A stretch of DNA of 55,153 bases from Burkholderiales bacterium (GCA_018781585.1 JADMJT010000051.1:36356-91508), one strand, 5' to 3'. Shown: positions 29,286 to 38,096, counted from the first letter of the stretch. Notes: generated from the letters alone by a model not told the origin. Translations and numbers: made by a program.

Positions 29286-30025
29286 ATTATTCACCCACCC
29301 CTGATTTGCTCAAAGATCGCGTGATATTGGTCACCGGCGCAGGCCTGGGCATCGGTAAAACCGCTGCGCTTGCCTATGCCCAGCATGGCGCCACGGTGAT
29401 CCTACTCGGCCGCAATCAAAAGCGGCTCGATGCGGTCTACGACGAGATCGTCAACCACGGCTACCCCGAACCAATGGCGCTCAAGCTCGATTTGGCACTG
29501 GCCAACGATGAAGACTTTCAGGCGATGGCGCAGGCGATTTTCGAACAACTCGGACGGCTCGACGGGATTTTGCACAATGCAGCCCGCTTCGATGGCTTGA
29601 GCCCGCTCGAATACCAATCGCTGGATCTGTGGTTGAGCACGCTGCGGATTAATCTGGCGGCGCCGGCGGCGTTGACCCGTGCTTGTCTGCCTTTGCTGAC
29701 GCGCGCGCCGGATAGCGCAGTACTGTTGACTTCGGAAACCCATGGCCACCAGCCAGCGGCGTTCTGGGGCGCGTTCGCGGTATCGAAATGGGCGTTAGAA
29801 GCTTTAGTCACGATATGGGCGCAAGAACTGGCGGTGCACCCGAATTTACGCATGAACGTAGTGATTCCCGGTCCGGTGCGCGCGCCGCAACGCTTGATCA
29901 GTCATCCAGCGGAAGAACGAAATCAATTACCGGAGCTCACGCGGCTGATGCCGCTTTATTTATATTTGATGGGCCCGGATAGCCGGGAGCACAGTGGGAA
30001 GATTTTCGAAGCGCAGCTAAGTTAA
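29282..30025 (+). CDS. Short-chain dehydrogenase/reductase, YciK-like, catalytic Tyr replaced
   Basis: A 247-residue Rossmann-fold protein. The cofactor motif VTGAGLGIGKTAAL (17-30) and LHNAA (97-101) are standard, and YciK-like sequence extends through the protein. The active site normally reads Y-x-x-x-K; here it is F-A-V-S-K, with Phe165 in the Tyr position and Lys169 kept. Ser151 may be the catalytic Ser. Loss of the Tyr hydroxyl should greatly reduce classical reductase activity, so it may bind cofactor without normal catalysis or use another residue. The start overlaps hpnE as ATGA, which couples its translation to the squalene genes, though a role there is inference. Confidence 0.85.
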   Translation: MNYSPTPDLLKDRVILVTGAGLGIGKTAALAYAQHGATVILLGRNQKRLDAVYDEIVNHGYPEPMALKLDLALANDEDFQAMAQAIFEQLGRLDGILHNAARFDGLSPLEYQSLDLWLSTLRINLAAPAALTRACLPLLTRAPDSAVLLTSETHGHQPAAFWGAFAVSKWALEALVTIWAQELAVHPNLRMNVVIPGPVRAPQRLISHPAEERNQLPELTRLMPLYLYLMGPDSREHSGKIFEAQLS

Positions 30026-30033
30026 ATCGGCGC

Positions 30034-30729
30034 TTACTTCAAATAGAACTGCAGTTTGTCCGCCCCGACTTCGATTTGATCTAAGTTATCGAGCGGGAAA
30101 GGATCATCGCCGATGGCTTTGCCGTTCACGATCGGATGCTTCTTGCCCACCACGTGGGTGATGAAATAGCCAGCCGGGCGGCGCGTGATGATGGCCGAAT
30201 TGTCCGACTTGCCGAACGCCGTAATCGCCCGCGACAATTCGATCTCTTGACCCGTATTTTCACCGCTGATGCCGCGTACTGCGGCGAACGGGAAAATGGT
30301 TTTCACGTTGCGTGCATTCGCGACCGCAGTGGCGATGCTCTGCGTATCCGCCTCATCCTTGACGGCGCCTTCTTGTTTGAGTTTGGTGCGGTCAAAAGCG
30401 GGGATCATTAAAGTCTTGTCGAAGTCCATGTCCGGCATGGCTTTGGCATTGACAAATCTCAGCTTGTAGCGCCCAACCTCGATCACATCGCCGTTTTGCA
30501 AGATGTGGCGCTGTACTTTTTCCCCGTTTACCAGGGTGCCATTGGTGGATCCCAGGTCTTCCAATATCTGATCGTTGCCCACGGTGAGAATCACCGCATG
30601 TTCCTTGGAGACGCCCTGGTCGTTGATTTGGATATCGCAGGTCGCCTTGCGGCCGAACGAGAAACGTTCTTTCTCCAGAAAATAATTGCCGAGCACCGAG
30701 CCATTCATGCTTAAAACCAATTTAGCCAT
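30034..30729 (-). CDS. FHA-domain protein (copy 1)
   Basis: A 231-residue cytoplasmic protein. The N-terminal FHA domain (about 10-92) has the phosphothreonine-binding pattern FGRKATCDI, then GVSKEHAVI and LGSTNGTLVNG. A linker of about 55 residues leads to a second FHA-like fold (about 150-231) that keeps the late strands (IVNGKAIGDD and LDQIEVGADKLQF) but lacks the Arg and Ser-x-x-His phosphopeptide residues. It lies 14 bases downstream of a PP2C gene on the same strand and resembles the FHA protein at 33883. It probably reads phosphorylation made by the kinase at 31876. Confidence 0.88.
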   Translation of the reverse strand: MAKLVLSMNGSVLGNYFLEKERFSFGRKATCDIQINDQGVSKEHAVILTVGNDQILEDLGSTNGTLVNGEKVQRHILQNGDVIEVGRYKLRFVNAKAMPDMDFDKTLMIPAFDRTKLKQEGAVKDEADTQSIATAVANARNVKTIFPFAAVRGISGENTGQEIELSRAITAFGKSDNSAIITRRPAGYFITHVVGKKHPIVNGKAIGDDPFPLDNLDQIEVGADKLQFYLK

Positions 30730-30743
30730 GGTTATCCTCTTGC

Positions 30744-31556
30744 TTAAACGTGCGCGCCAAACCAGCGCGAGAAAAACCCGGAACGCAACGGAAAGGGTTT
30801 TTCGACTTTGATTGCCGCCACCGAGATATTGTCGTGACCGCCGTTGTCGTTTGCCATCATCACCAATTGCCGCACCAGCAGGGGAATATTTTCCCTGATT
30901 GAGCGCATCGCCAACTCAATGTCGGCATCGTCAACCATATCGTTCAACCCATCTGAACACAGCAAATAAATATCGCCCACCTGCGCCCGCTCTTGGCGCA
31001 CATCCACCGCAATCGCCTGAGTGACCCCGAGTGCGCGCGTCACCAGATTGCGATTATGCGAAACGCGCGCATCCTCAGCCGAAATCAAACCGAGTTGCAC
31101 TTGTTCCTGCAACAAAGAATGGTCCACCGTAAGCTGATCAAATTTTTCGCCGCGCAAGCGGTACAGGCGTGAGTCACCCGCATGCGCGATCGTGACCACA
31201 TTGTCACGAAACAAAGTCGCCACCACGGTCGTGCCCATGCCTTGAAATTGGGTTTTATTATGCGCTGCGTGGTAGATCGCCTGATTGGCGCGGGTAATGG
31301 CAGTACGTAGCATTTCAGTTTCCAGATCCACGCCGTTGGATTTGCCTATGCCCTTACCGAGTTGTTCTCTGAGCTCGTTGCCGATAATCATGGTCGCCAT
31401 GCCACTTGCCACGTCCCCGGCCTTGTAGCCGCCCATGCCATCGGCCAGCACAACGAGCCCTAATTCCTCGTTAGCTGCTACGCTGTCTTCATTGAAGTTG
31501 CGCACCAAGCCCGCATCGGTGGCGCTGGCTATCGTTAGCGCATTTTTCAGCTTCAT
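30744..31556 (-). CDS. PP2C-family Ser/Thr protein phosphatase (copy 1)
   Basis: A 270-residue PPM phosphatase of PrpC/Stp type. Metal-binding motifs are intact: RNFNEDSV, VLADGMGGYKAGDVAS, HAGDSRLYRL, LCSDGLNDMVDD and GGHDNISVAAI. It should remove phosphate from Ser/Thr of proteins phosphorylated by the divergent kinase at 31876. It is followed by an FHA gene 14 bases later. The unit FHA-PP2C is repeated at 33883-35479. Confidence 0.93.
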   Translation of the reverse strand: MKLKNALTIASATDAGLVRNFNEDSVAANEELGLVVLADGMGGYKAGDVASGMATMIIGNELREQLGKGIGKSNGVDLETEMLRTAITRANQAIYHAAHNKTQFQGMGTTVVATLFRDNVVTIAHAGDSRLYRLRGEKFDQLTVDHSLLQEQVQLGLISAEDARVSHNRNLVTRALGVTQAIAVDVRQERAQVGDIYLLCSDGLNDMVDDADIELAMRSIRENIPLLVRQLVMMANDNGGHDNISVAAIKVEKPFPLRSGFFSRWFGAHV

Positions 31557-31875
31557 TAAACACTCTCTTCCGCCACTCTGAGTTTGGCGATCTTTATATA
31601 TTTTCGTGGAATTATGATTAAAATTAACGGCTCGTGCCGATATCCTAATTTAACTTTTGTTCATCTGGCGTCATTCCGGCGTATCCCAAACTAATTTTAC
31701 TTAAAATAGCGGTTTCTGTACTGATCTTAACGATCGGCATGCGGCTCACCTTGGGATATCGGGCGGCTTCCGGCCAAACTTGAGGTTAAGCCAATCGCAT
31801 GCCCCGCTTGACACGGTTCCCGATAAAAACTACTTTAGCCATCCCTACTTGCCGAAATATTCCCTAAATTATCAG
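31557..31875. other. Divergent intergenic region between phosphatase and kinase
   Basis: This 319-base gap is AT-rich in its first half. Widely spaced inverted stretches, GCCGATATCC near 31635 and GGGATATCGGGC near 31753, could be an operator pair, but they are far apart. The only promoter I can support is at 31808-31836 on the + strand. An in-frame TTG at 31780 would extend the kinase upstream of that promoter and is not favoured. Confidence 0.35.
31808..31836 (+). promoter_or_regulatory. Probable sigma-70 promoter for the Ser/Thr kinase
   Basis: A perfect TTGACA (31808-31813) is followed 17 bases later by TACTTT (31831-31836), a four-of-six -10 box. Transcription would begin near 31843, leaving about 33 bases before ATG 31876. 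Confidence 0.5.
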
Positions 31876-33417
31876 ATGGTAATCGAGAAACTCGGCCGCT
31901 ACGTAATCGTCGAGGAAATCGGCCAGGGCGCCATGGGCGTCGTTTACAAGGCCGTGGACCCCCTCATTGATCGCACGGTCGCGATCAAGACGATCAATCT
32001 CGACCTTTCCAAGGAAGAGCTGGCGAATTTCGAAAAGCGCTTTCAGCGCGAAGTCCAGTCTGCCGGCAAACTCAATCACCCCAACATCGTAACCGTTTAT
32101 GACGTGGGCCGCACCGAGGGTGTGGCCTACATGGCGATGGAATTCCTCGAAGGCAAAGAGCTGCGCGAGATTCTTGATTCCGGCGTGGTACTGCCGATTG
32201 AAAAAGTGGTGCACATCGCTACTCAAGTTGCAGAAGGCTTAGGCTTCGCCCACGAGCACGGTATTGTGCATCGCGATGTGAAACCCTCCAACGTCATGGT
32301 CCTCAAGAATGGTTTGGTGAAAATCACCGATTTCGGCATTGCGCAGATGTCCTCCGCCACGCGCACCATTTCCGGCATGGTGATGGGCTCTCCTAAATAC
32401 ATGTCCCCGGAGCAAGTCGTCGGCCAAGCAGTGGATGGACGCTCGGACATTTTCTCGCTCGGGGTGATGCTCTATGAAATGCTCACGGGCAAGACACCGT
32501 TCGCGGGCGACAATATCAGCGCCATCATGTACCAAATCCTCAATGATGAGCCGATCCCGCCCAAAACGTTCAATCAAGGCATTCCCGAGGCGGTCAATTT
32601 CATCGTACTCAAGGCGCTCGCCAAGCATCCGGACAAACGCTACCAAAACGCAAAGGAAATGGCGCGCGATCTCAAGCGCTACAAATCGCTAGAACTGCCA
32701 GTGCCGGGCGAGGAACCCAAGCAACCCGAACCCATGGAACGGCGTAGGCTTGCCCGCGAGAATTTGGGCGACGCTACCCAGATCATCCCCAGCCTGGTCT
32801 TAACCGAGCAGTCCACGTTGCCGGCCAACGGCGCTGCGTCACAGGCATCTTGGTGGGCTGGCATGACGTTTCACCGTTTTTTGCTTTACGCGGCGATCCC
32901 GGCCATGATTATCACCTTCGCCGTGGTCGTCAGTTTGAGCAAGATTCGGCAAGCGAAGTCGGTTCCCGACCCTATCGTATCCACCGTGGCCAGCCCGCCC
33001 GCGACGCCTGACGCCGCGACGCAAGCGCAACATGCTCAGCCCAATCCGCCCCAGGCGCCGCAAGCCCAACTAGCGCCGCCCAAAGTCGTGGAGAACCCCA
33101 TCCCTGACAAGGCCACGGATAAAATCAAAGTAATAAGTGAAAAGATCAAGAGCGCCAGCGCCGACTCGGCCAAAAAAGGAGATGAGCTCAAACCGGCCGC
33201 TACTGGCGAATCTCATGTCACTTTTGCCGTCAGCCCGTGGGGTGAAGTCTTTGTGGACGGCAAGCGCCAAGGCGTGAGCCCGCCGCTACGCGATCTGAAA
33301 CTCAGTGCCGGCAAACACACGATTCTGATCGTGAATGAAACCTTCAAGCCCTATTCGCAGACAATCGAATTAGCGCCGAACAGCACCCATAAAATAAAAT
33401 ATAAATTCCAAAATTAA
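31876..33417 (+). CDS. Membrane Ser/Thr protein kinase with C-terminal PEGA domain
   Basis: A 513-residue eukaryotic-like (Hanks-type) kinase. ATG 31876 gives MVIEKLGRYVIVEEIG, the typical start; no Shine-Dalgarno is obvious. The kinase domain (about 8-270) has the Gly loop GQGAMGVVY, Lys in VAIKTI, HRDVKPSN, and DFG in ITDFGIA. A transmembrane helix (about 335-358, LLYAAIPAMIITFAVVVSL) is followed by a Pro/Ala/Gln-rich stretch and a PEGA domain (about 443-513, WGEVFVDGKRQG) placed in the periplasm. It thus joins an outside-facing carbohydrate- or wall-related domain to a cytoplasmic kinase. The lipoprotein gene follows directly, and phosphatase and FHA genes flank it on both sides. Confidence 0.94.
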   Translation: MVIEKLGRYVIVEEIGQGAMGVVYKAVDPLIDRTVAIKTINLDLSKEELANFEKRFQREVQSAGKLNHPNIVTVYDVGRTEGVAYMAMEFLEGKELREILDSGVVLPIEKVVHIATQVAEGLGFAHEHGIVHRDVKPSNVMVLKNGLVKITDFGIAQMSSATRTISGMVMGSPKYMSPEQVVGQAVDGRSDIFSLGVMLYEMLTGKTPFAGDNISAIMYQILNDEPIPPKTFNQGIPEAVNFIVLKALAKHPDKRYQNAKEMARDLKRYKSLELPVPGEEPKQPEPMERRRLARENLGDATQIIPSLVLTEQSTLPANGAASQASWWAGMTFHRFLLYAAIPAMIITFAVVVSLSKIRQAKSVPDPIVSTVASPPATPDAATQAQHAQPNPPQAPQAQLAPPKVVENPIPDKATDKIKVISEKIKSASADSAKKGDELKPAATGESHVTFAVSPWGEVFVDGKRQGVSPPLRDLKLSAGKHTILIVNETFKPYSQTIELAPNSTHKIKYKFQN

Positions 33418-33428
33418 TGGAGCAGACC

Positions 33429-33848
33429 ATGAACGCATCCCGCTGGCTTGTCTTAGCCACCTTCTTCCTACTAGCCGCCGGCTGCGCCTCACAAACTTCG
33501 CGCGATACCGGGATCGACAAACTCTCACCGCGCAAAGCGGAACAAGCACTCAATACGGGCATTCAGCGATATGAGGATGGGGAACTGAAAGCGGCGCAAA
33601 AAAGTCTGCAAGACGCACTTAGCCTTGGCCTCACTTTCGATTCCGACAAAGTCGCCGCGCACAAACACTTAGCCTTTATTTACTGTTCGTCGAATCAAGA
33701 GCGGCAATGCCGAGACGAATTCCGTCGCGCATTTGAGATCGATCCCGGCTTCAAGTTGGAACGCGCCGAAATCGGCCACCCTTTGTGGGGGCCGGTCTAT
33801 ACCGGGGTACGCGCTGAATTGTTGTCGCGAGGAAAGATAAAACCGTGA
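33429..33848 (+). CDS. TssQ-like lipoprotein with TPR-type repeat
   Basis: A 139-residue lipoprotein. ATG 33429 follows TGGAG by 7 bases and is preferred to ATG 33417, which overlaps the kinase stop. The signal peptide ends in LLAAGC (lipobox). The remainder is helical and TPR-like, with a stretch QCRDEFRRAFEIDPGF and HPLWGPVY that I recall from the TssQ-family lipoproteins associated with type VI secretion. No structural type VI gene is in the window, so it may serve the kinase at the cell envelope instead. Confidence 0.75.
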   Translation: MNASRWLVLATFFLLAAGCASQTSRDTGIDKLSPRKAEQALNTGIQRYEDGELKAAQKSLQDALSLGLTFDSDKVAAHKHLAFIYCSSNQERQCRDEFRRAFEIDPGFKLERAEIGHPLWGPVYTGVRAELLSRGKIKP

Positions 33849-33882
33849 TGAATATTGGCGTGTGCCAGTTAACGCTGAGCAA

Positions 33883-34635
33883 TCACTTATAAAAAAACTC
33901 TAGCCGCGTTCCCGCCACTTCGATAATGTCGTGATCTTGCAAGTGATAGGGCGTCGCCCCTATTTCTACACCGTTCACCAGCGGATAGCTGACCCCCTCA
34001 ACATAAGTCAGGAAATACCCCACTGATTTTTTGCCGATGACGGCGGTTTGAATACCCGGTTTGCCCAAGGTCAACACCGGCTTATCGAGTTCCAGTTGCT
34101 TGCCGGCACCGTGCCCGCCCATTAAGCGCAAAACGCCTGAGCCTAAATCTATCACCGTCGCATCACTCTCCCCAGCCAAGGTATCAGGCGCCATACGATG
34201 AGAGAGCAATTCGCGCGTAAGCCCCAAACCGTCGTCGTGACCGATTTCGAACAGGGTGTCCTCTGAGCGCGTCGACGTTTGAATCGCCGTGTGATGGGGT
34301 GTCTTGCCGATGGTCGTTGCCCAACTGCTCTCCGGCATGACCCATGGCTCAAATTGAAATTTTAGATTAAATATCGCGATGGTGATTTCATCACCCTCTT
34401 GCAAATGGTGATTTTTGACCAGACGACCATTTACCCTTACGCCATTGGTACTACCTAAGTCTTGCAGGAAGGAATCGTTGCGAATGTTAGTCACCAGCGC
34501 ATGCTCGCCGCTAACGGAAAGATGATCGAGTTGAATATCGCTATCGGCACGGCGACCGATCTTGATGCGCTCTCGATCAAGTTGACGCACTTTGAGGAGA
34601 TTGCCATTCTGGTCGTAAACATTCAGTTTGGACAT
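33883..34635 (-). CDS. FHA-domain protein (copy 2)
   Basis: A 250-residue protein. The N-terminal FHA domain (about 12-95) shows IGRRADSDI, SVSGEHALV and LGSTNGVRVNG. A variable middle contains several Thr residues in polar surroundings (HHTAIQTSTRSEDT), possible kinase targets. The C-terminal FHA-like half (about 165-250) has PLVNGVEIG and HDIIEVAGTRLEFF but lacks the phosphopeptide residues, as in the copy at 30034. It lies 34 bases downstream of its PP2C partner on the same strand. Confidence 0.88.
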   Translation of the reverse strand: MSKLNVYDQNGNLLKVRQLDRERIKIGRRADSDIQLDHLSVSGEHALVTNIRNDSFLQDLGSTNGVRVNGRLVKNHHLQEGDEITIAIFNLKFQFEPWVMPESSWATTIGKTPHHTAIQTSTRSEDTLFEIGHDDGLGLTRELLSHRMAPDTLAGESDATVIDLGSGVLRLMGGHGAGKQLELDKPVLTLGKPGIQTAVIGKKSVGYFLTYVEGVSYPLVNGVEIGATPYHLQDHDIIEVAGTRLEFFYK

Positions 34636-34669
34636 GCCGCCACCGCTTGCCGCCGACCCGGCGACTAGC

Positions 34670-35479
34670 TTAAGTCGCCCGCGCCAGAATCAGCGAAATA
34701 TTATCGTACCCACCCTTTTGATTGGCGGTATCGATTAACTGATGTGCCGCCGCTTCCAAATCTCCTTCGGCATGATCGATCACAAACTGAATCTCTTGAT
34801 CGTCCAGCATGTCGAACAGACCATCCGAACACAATAGAAAAATATCGCCCGGAAGCACCGGTTGCTCCTGCACATCGACTTCAACACCCGCTTCCACCCC
34901 CAGCGCACGCGTGATGAGGCCGCGGTTACCAGCAAACCGGGCCTGCTCGGGCGTAATCAGCCCATACTCGATCTGCTCCTGCACCACGGTATGATCTACT
35001 GTGAGCTGCTCAAAGTGCCCCTGTCGCAAGCGATATACGCGTGAATCGCCGATGCTGGCGATGGTTACGCGGGCGCCGCAAAACAAAGCCGTGACCAAGG
35101 TCGTGCCCATACCAGACAGGTGCGATTGCAATAGGCCCAGCTGAAAAATTTCGCGATTCGCCTTGGCGATCGCGGTACACAAACGCACGGCTACTTGGCT
35201 CAAACCTGGGGTGCTAGATTCTTCTTGCGGTAGGGTCAAGGCCAATTGGCGAAACTCGTTGGAGACGATGTTGACCGCCATCGCGCTCGCGATTTCACCC
35301 CCATTGCACCCGCCCATGCCGTCAGCCAGCACCAACAGCCCCGTCTCCGCATCAAAGTCGAGACTATCCTCATTGCTGTTACGTACACGGCCCACATCGG
35401 AACGCACGGCACAGATGATCTGTGTCGCGCGCGGCGGGTTTGGGCGCCATTCAGGCGCAATTGTTTGTGCTGCTTCCAC
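34670..35479 (-). CDS. PP2C-family Ser/Thr protein phosphatase (copy 2)
   Basis: A 269-residue PPM phosphatase. The motifs VRNSNEDSL, VLADGMGGCNGGEIAS, SIGDSRVYRL, LCSDGLFDML and GGYDNISLIL are all present, so it should be active. The start appears to be GTG, as no upstream in-frame ATG exists. A short ORF with a good ribosome binding site overlaps this start (see 35451-35528) and might couple translation. It is a paralogue of the phosphatase at 30744. Confidence 0.92.
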   Translation of the reverse strand: MEAAQTIAPEWRPNPPRATQIICAVRSDVGRVRNSNEDSLDFDAETGLLVLADGMGGCNGGEIASAMAVNIVSNEFRQLALTLPQEESSTPGLSQVAVRLCTAIAKANREIFQLGLLQSHLSGMGTTLVTALFCGARVTIASIGDSRVYRLRQGHFEQLTVDHTVVQEQIEYGLITPEQARFAGNRGLITRALGVEAGVEVDVQEQPVLPGDIFLLCSDGLFDMLDDQEIQFVIDHAEGDLEAAAHQLIDTANQKGGYDNISLILARAT

Positions 35480-35528
35480 GTTCCATCGCCCCGAGTGACA
35501 CGCGGCGCTCCAATTCGACAGTGTGCAT
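35451..35528 (-). CDS. Possible 25-residue upstream ORF overlapping the phosphatase start
   Basis: On the - strand AAGAGGTGG lies about 8 bases before an ATG that opens a 25-codon frame (MHTVELERRVSLGAMERG at its start). It ends with TGA inside the phosphatase gene, 28 bases past the GTG start. Its ribosome binding site is much better than the one for the phosphatase itself. It could be a translational coupler. No homology is recognised, and chance is possible. Confidence 0.25.
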   Translation of the reverse strand: MHTVELERRVSLGAMERGSSTNNCA

Positions 35529-35623
35529 TGTAAAAACCACCTCTTAATAGTTAATTATCTGTTAATTTGCGCAATTTCCATATTACGAATATCATGGATA
35601 ATTACGTTGTCATTGTAGGGTTC

Positions 35624-36985
35624 TTACCAGCAATTCGCAACCGCTTGTTCCAGCCGCTCCACCGTTACGATTTCCATCCCGGGTATAGTCTGTTTCGGTC
35701 GATTCGCTTTTGGAATAACGGCGCGGGTGAAGCCAAGTTTAGCTGCTTCTTTCAATCTTTCTTGGCCGCGCTGCACGGGGCGCACCTCGCCCGCCAAACC
35801 CACCTCGCCAAACACCACCATTTTGCCGGGTAGCGGCTTATTTTTGAGCGAGGAAACAATCGCCAGCAACACGGCCAGATCCGCGGCCGGCTCGGTGATG
35901 CGCACCCCGCCCACCGCATTCACGAACACATCTTGGTCAAAACAGGCAATGCCCGCGTGGCGATGCAGCACCGCCAGCAGCATGGCCAGCCGGTTTTGCT
36001 CCAGGCCGACCGTGAGCCGGCGCGGATTGGGCGCATGCGCCTCATCCAGCAGGGCTTGAATCTCGACCAGCAGCGGGCGGGTACCCTCCTGCGTCACCAT
36101 CACGCACGAACCCGGCACTTCCTGCCCGTGGTGCGACAGGAACAATGCCGACGGATTACTGACTTCGCGCAAGCCCTTCTCGGTCATGGCAAACACACCC
36201 AACTCATTCACTGCGCCGAAGCGATTTTTGAAGGCCCGAACCAGGCGGAAGCTGGAGGAAGTTTCGCCTTCGAAATACAACACGGTATCGACGATATGCT
36301 CCAACACCCGCGGCCCGGCCAGCGCACCCTCCTTCGTGACATGGCCGACAAAAATGATCGAGGTACCCGCCTGTTTGGCGTAACGCGTAAGCTGCGCCGC
36401 GCATTCGCGCACCTGGGCCACACTGCCCGGCGCTGATTGCAACGCCTCGGAATACACGGTTTGAATCGAATCGATGACCGCAACTTTGGGCTGCTCACGC
36501 TTTAGCGTGGCGATGATTTTTTCCAAACTGATTTCGGCCAGCAGCGTAACGGAGTGCGCATCAAGCGCTAAGCGTCTGGCGCGTAACGCGATCTGCTGAG
36601 GCGATTCCTCGCCGCTGACATACAGCACTTTTTGCGTCGCGCTCATATGCGCCAAGGCTTGCAGCAACAGTGTTGATTTACCGATGCCGGGGTCGCCGCC
36701 GATCAACACCACCGCGCCTTCGACCAAGCCACCGCCCAGCACGCGATCTAATTCCGCCACACCGGTTGGCGCGCGCGGCACTTCAACCGCGTCCACTTCA
36801 GCTAAGGTTTGCACACGGCCATCCGCCGCCAGCGCACTGAAGCGGTTGGCGCCTGCACTGGGCAGGGCTTCGGCGATGGTTTCGACCAGCGTATTCCAAG
36901 CGGTGCAATGCGGGCATTGGCCCTGCCATTTCAGGCTTTGGCCACCGCATTCGGTACAGGTATAAATTGATTTTAGTTTGGCCAT
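35624..36985 (-). CDS. radA: DNA repair protein RadA
   Basis: A 453-residue protein of standard length. The N-terminal zinc motif is CTECGG and CPHC; Walker A is GGDPGIGKSTLL; the RadA-specific KNRFG motif follows in FKNRFGAVNELG; and a Lon-protease-like C-terminal domain closes it. RadA promotes branch migration during recombinational repair. The gene starts 2 bases after the alr stop, so the two are co-transcribed. Confidence 0.96.
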   Translation of the reverse strand: MAKLKSIYTCTECGGQSLKWQGQCPHCTAWNTLVETIAEALPSAGANRFSALAADGRVQTLAEVDAVEVPRAPTGVAELDRVLGGGLVEGAVVLIGGDPGIGKSTLLLQALAHMSATQKVLYVSGEESPQQIALRARRLALDAHSVTLLAEISLEKIIATLKREQPKVAVIDSIQTVYSEALQSAPGSVAQVRECAAQLTRYAKQAGTSIIFVGHVTKEGALAGPRVLEHIVDTVLYFEGETSSSFRLVRAFKNRFGAVNELGVFAMTEKGLREVSNPSALFLSHHGQEVPGSCVMVTQEGTRPLLVEIQALLDEAHAPNPRRLTVGLEQNRLAMLLAVLHRHAGIACFDQDVFVNAVGGVRITEPAADLAVLLAIVSSLKNKPLPGKMVVFGEVGLAGEVRPVQRGQERLKEAAKLGFTRAVIPKANRPKQTIPGMEIVTVERLEQAVANCW

Positions 36986-36987
36986 AC

Positions 36988-38055
36988 TTAATCCTCAATG
37001 ACCAGTACGCGCTCCGCACGCGCGCACAAGAGTTCGTAGCTAATCGTGCCCGTTGCGCGGGCAACTTCTTCCACCGGCAGGCCTACCCCCCACAGCGTGA
37101 CTGGGCTGCCGACACCGGCATCTGGAATTTCGCCGAGATCCACTGCCAGCATATCCATGGACACGCGGCCTAGCGTGCGGGTGCGCTGGCCCATGACCAG
37201 AATCGGCGTGCCAGTCTCGGCGTGACGCGGATAGCCATCGGCATAACCGCAAGCCACGATACCGATGCGCATATCACGTTCAGCGCGGTAGGTACCGCCA
37301 TACCCGACCTGCTCGCCTAATTTCACGTTTTGCACCGAAATGATTTCAGAAACCAAACTCATCGCGGGCTCTAAGCCAATATCGGCGGCGCGCTGTGTGG
37401 CGAATGGGGATGCGCCATAAAGCATGATGCCTAGCCGCACCCAATCGCCCTGGGTTTCGGGGTAACGCAGGCACGCAGCAGAATTGGCCAGGGTTCGAGG
37501 AAAGGTGAGGCCCTGCGTCAACGTGTTGAAACGTGCAAGTTGATCGCTTACACCCAGCGCTTCATCGGCTGTCGCAAAATGCGTCATGAGCGTGATTTGA
37601 CCGACGATTGCACAAGCTTGCAGCGCGGCTAAAGCAGATCGAAACGCATCCGGGGCGAAGCCCAATCGATGCATGCCGGTATTGAGTTTAAGAAATACAC
37701 TGAGCTTCACCGGTGACCATCCGCGCCTCAGCATTTCAATCTGCTCGACGCTATGCACAACGATGCACAAGCCCAGTTCCGACACGACGCTCAATTCGCC
37801 GGATTCAAATACGCCTTCCAACAGCAAAATGGGTTGCGTGAATCCGGCTTCGCGTAAACGCACCGCTTCCTCAACGCTCAATACCGCGAAGCCATCGCTC
37901 TCCTCTAGCGCCCTTGCCACCCGCAACAAACCGTGGCCGTAACCATTCGCCTTCACCACCGCCATGATTTTGGCGGCCGGCACGGCTTGACGTGCGACGA
38001 GGAGATTATTGACGAGTGCTGCGGGGTGGACGATCGCTTGGATGGGGCGAGTCAT
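36988..38055 (-). CDS. alr: Alanine racemase
   Basis: A 355-residue pyridoxal-phosphate enzyme that makes D-alanine for peptidoglycan. The cofactor Lys is in MAVVKANGYGHG near the N-terminus, the TIM barrel follows, and GYGGTYRAERDM begins the region with the catalytic Tyr. The C-terminal beta domain contains GRVSMDMLAVDL. It lies between dnaB and radA on the same strand. Confidence 0.95.
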   Translation of the reverse strand: MTRPIQAIVHPAALVNNLLVARQAVPAAKIMAVVKANGYGHGLLRVARALEESDGFAVLSVEEAVRLREAGFTQPILLLEGVFESGELSVVSELGLCIVVHSVEQIEMLRRGWSPVKLSVFLKLNTGMHRLGFAPDAFRSALAALQACAIVGQITLMTHFATADEALGVSDQLARFNTLTQGLTFPRTLANSAACLRYPETQGDWVRLGIMLYGASPFATQRAADIGLEPAMSLVSEIISVQNVKLGEQVGYGGTYRAERDMRIGIVACGYADGYPRHAETGTPILVMGQRTRTLGRVSMDMLAVDLGEIPDAGVGSPVTLWGVGLPVEEVARATGTISYELLCARAERVLVIED

Positions 38056-38096
38056 ATTTTATGGATGCCTCAATCCCGGTGCGTGGAAACTCTTTC

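Noticed and set aside
31780-31875. TTG start extending the Ser/Thr kinase by 32 residues
   Set aside because: The extension has no kinase similarity and lies across a good TTGACA-N17 promoter.
30034-35479. A type VI secretion cluster
   Set aside because: Only accessory regulators (kinase, phosphatase, FHA, TssQ-like) are present; no tss structural gene is seen.
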